Source: Lacticaseibacillus chiayiensis
GTDB taxonomy: Bacteria; Bacillota; Bacilli; Lactobacillales; Lactobacillaceae
Direction of reading: 5' to 3'
NCBI RefSeq assembly: GCF_004123795.1
Contig: NZ_MSSM01000003.1
Span: 1-64,000 of the forward strand
DNA length: 64,000 nt
The position numbers and the translations under genes are program-made. Shown here piece by piece: positions 63,947 through 64,000 of this stretch; the stretch's first letter is position 1; every line of letters starts with the position of its first letter. Below the pieces are notes generated by a model. It was not told where the DNA came from. It saw only the letters and a list, made by a program, of their open reading frames with translations, and did not search any database.

Positions 63947-64000
63947 AGCGCGAACTGGCACTTTAACGCGCTTCCTGTCGCAGAAGCCTGCGTGTAAGGA
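63947..64000 (+). repeat. dispersed GC-rich intergenic repeat (window edge)
   Basis: Starts GAGCGCGAACTGGCAC and continues AACGCGCTTCCTGTCGCAG then GCGTGTAAGGA, matching the copies at 32211 and 32291 in the ACGCGCT, CGCAG and GTAAGGA blocks. It directly follows the ylmH stop and continues past the edge. Confidence 0.6.

Noticed and set aside
1-64000. tRNA or rRNA genes
   Set aside because: No cloverleaf-like sequence with conserved TTCGA arm or rRNA motif was recognised; a dedicated tRNA scan was not possible.

Overview
The window is a chromosomal segment of a low-to-mid GC Gram-positive lactic acid bacterium. Gene content and order (a dcw cluster without murE, mreBCD-minCD with no minE, paired DUF4044 and DUF3397 genes ahead of mraZ, T-box leaders, ThiI without rhodanese domain) and protein sequences point to the Lacticaseibacillus casei/paracasei/rhamnosus group. 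The species cannot be fixed from sequence reading alone.

Layout. (1) 1-9737: a type I-C CRISPR-Cas locus. It opens with the 3' end of an IS3-family transposase joined to a broken cas4, then intact cas1 and cas2, a 0.3 kb gap carrying a relic repeat and a promoter, then cas5c-cas8c-cas7c-cas3, a leader rich in hairpins and an array of 18 clear repeats that decays at its far end. (2) 9738-15060, minus strand: an ABC-2 exporter, a DesK/NarL-type two-component system and, downstream on the same strand, two overlapping R2K-type ATP-grasp ligase genes. (3) 15094-22366, plus strand: a four-gene SMC/Toprim cassette resembling a Wadjet (JetABCD/MksBEFG) anti-plasmid system, followed by a small gene of unknown function. 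Regions 1-3 read as a defence and accessory island of about 22 kb.

(4) 22400-32150: housekeeping and small accessory units: tex, a class I amidotransferase hydrolase with an APC permease, an orphan XRE antitoxin with a toxin relic, a PadR/DUF1129 pair, rpsD with its own leader and promoter, a free-Met-sulfoxide reductase, and ezrA. (5) 32150-45964: cysteine desulfurase-thiI, rex with a Rex box, T-box-valS, folC-HAD, radC, mreBCD-minCD. (6) 45965-50465: a three-gene polar amino acid ABC transporter behind an unusual tandem T-box leader, then cardiolipin synthase. (7) 50501-63941: the division and wall cluster mraZ-rsmH-ftsL-pbp-mraY-murD-murG-divIB-ftsA-ftsZ-sepF-yggT-ylmH.

Strongest points for follow-up: the divergent Wadjet-like cassette with a trailing unknown gene; the ATP-grasp pair linked by position and by shared TGTCAT dyads to an ABC/two-component operon; the tandem T-box in which the antiterminator module is duplicated without a second stem I; the relic repeat after cas2, which suggests that the CRISPR locus was rearranged; and a GC-rich dispersed intergenic repeat family. 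All functional names come from motif recognition; no database search was run.
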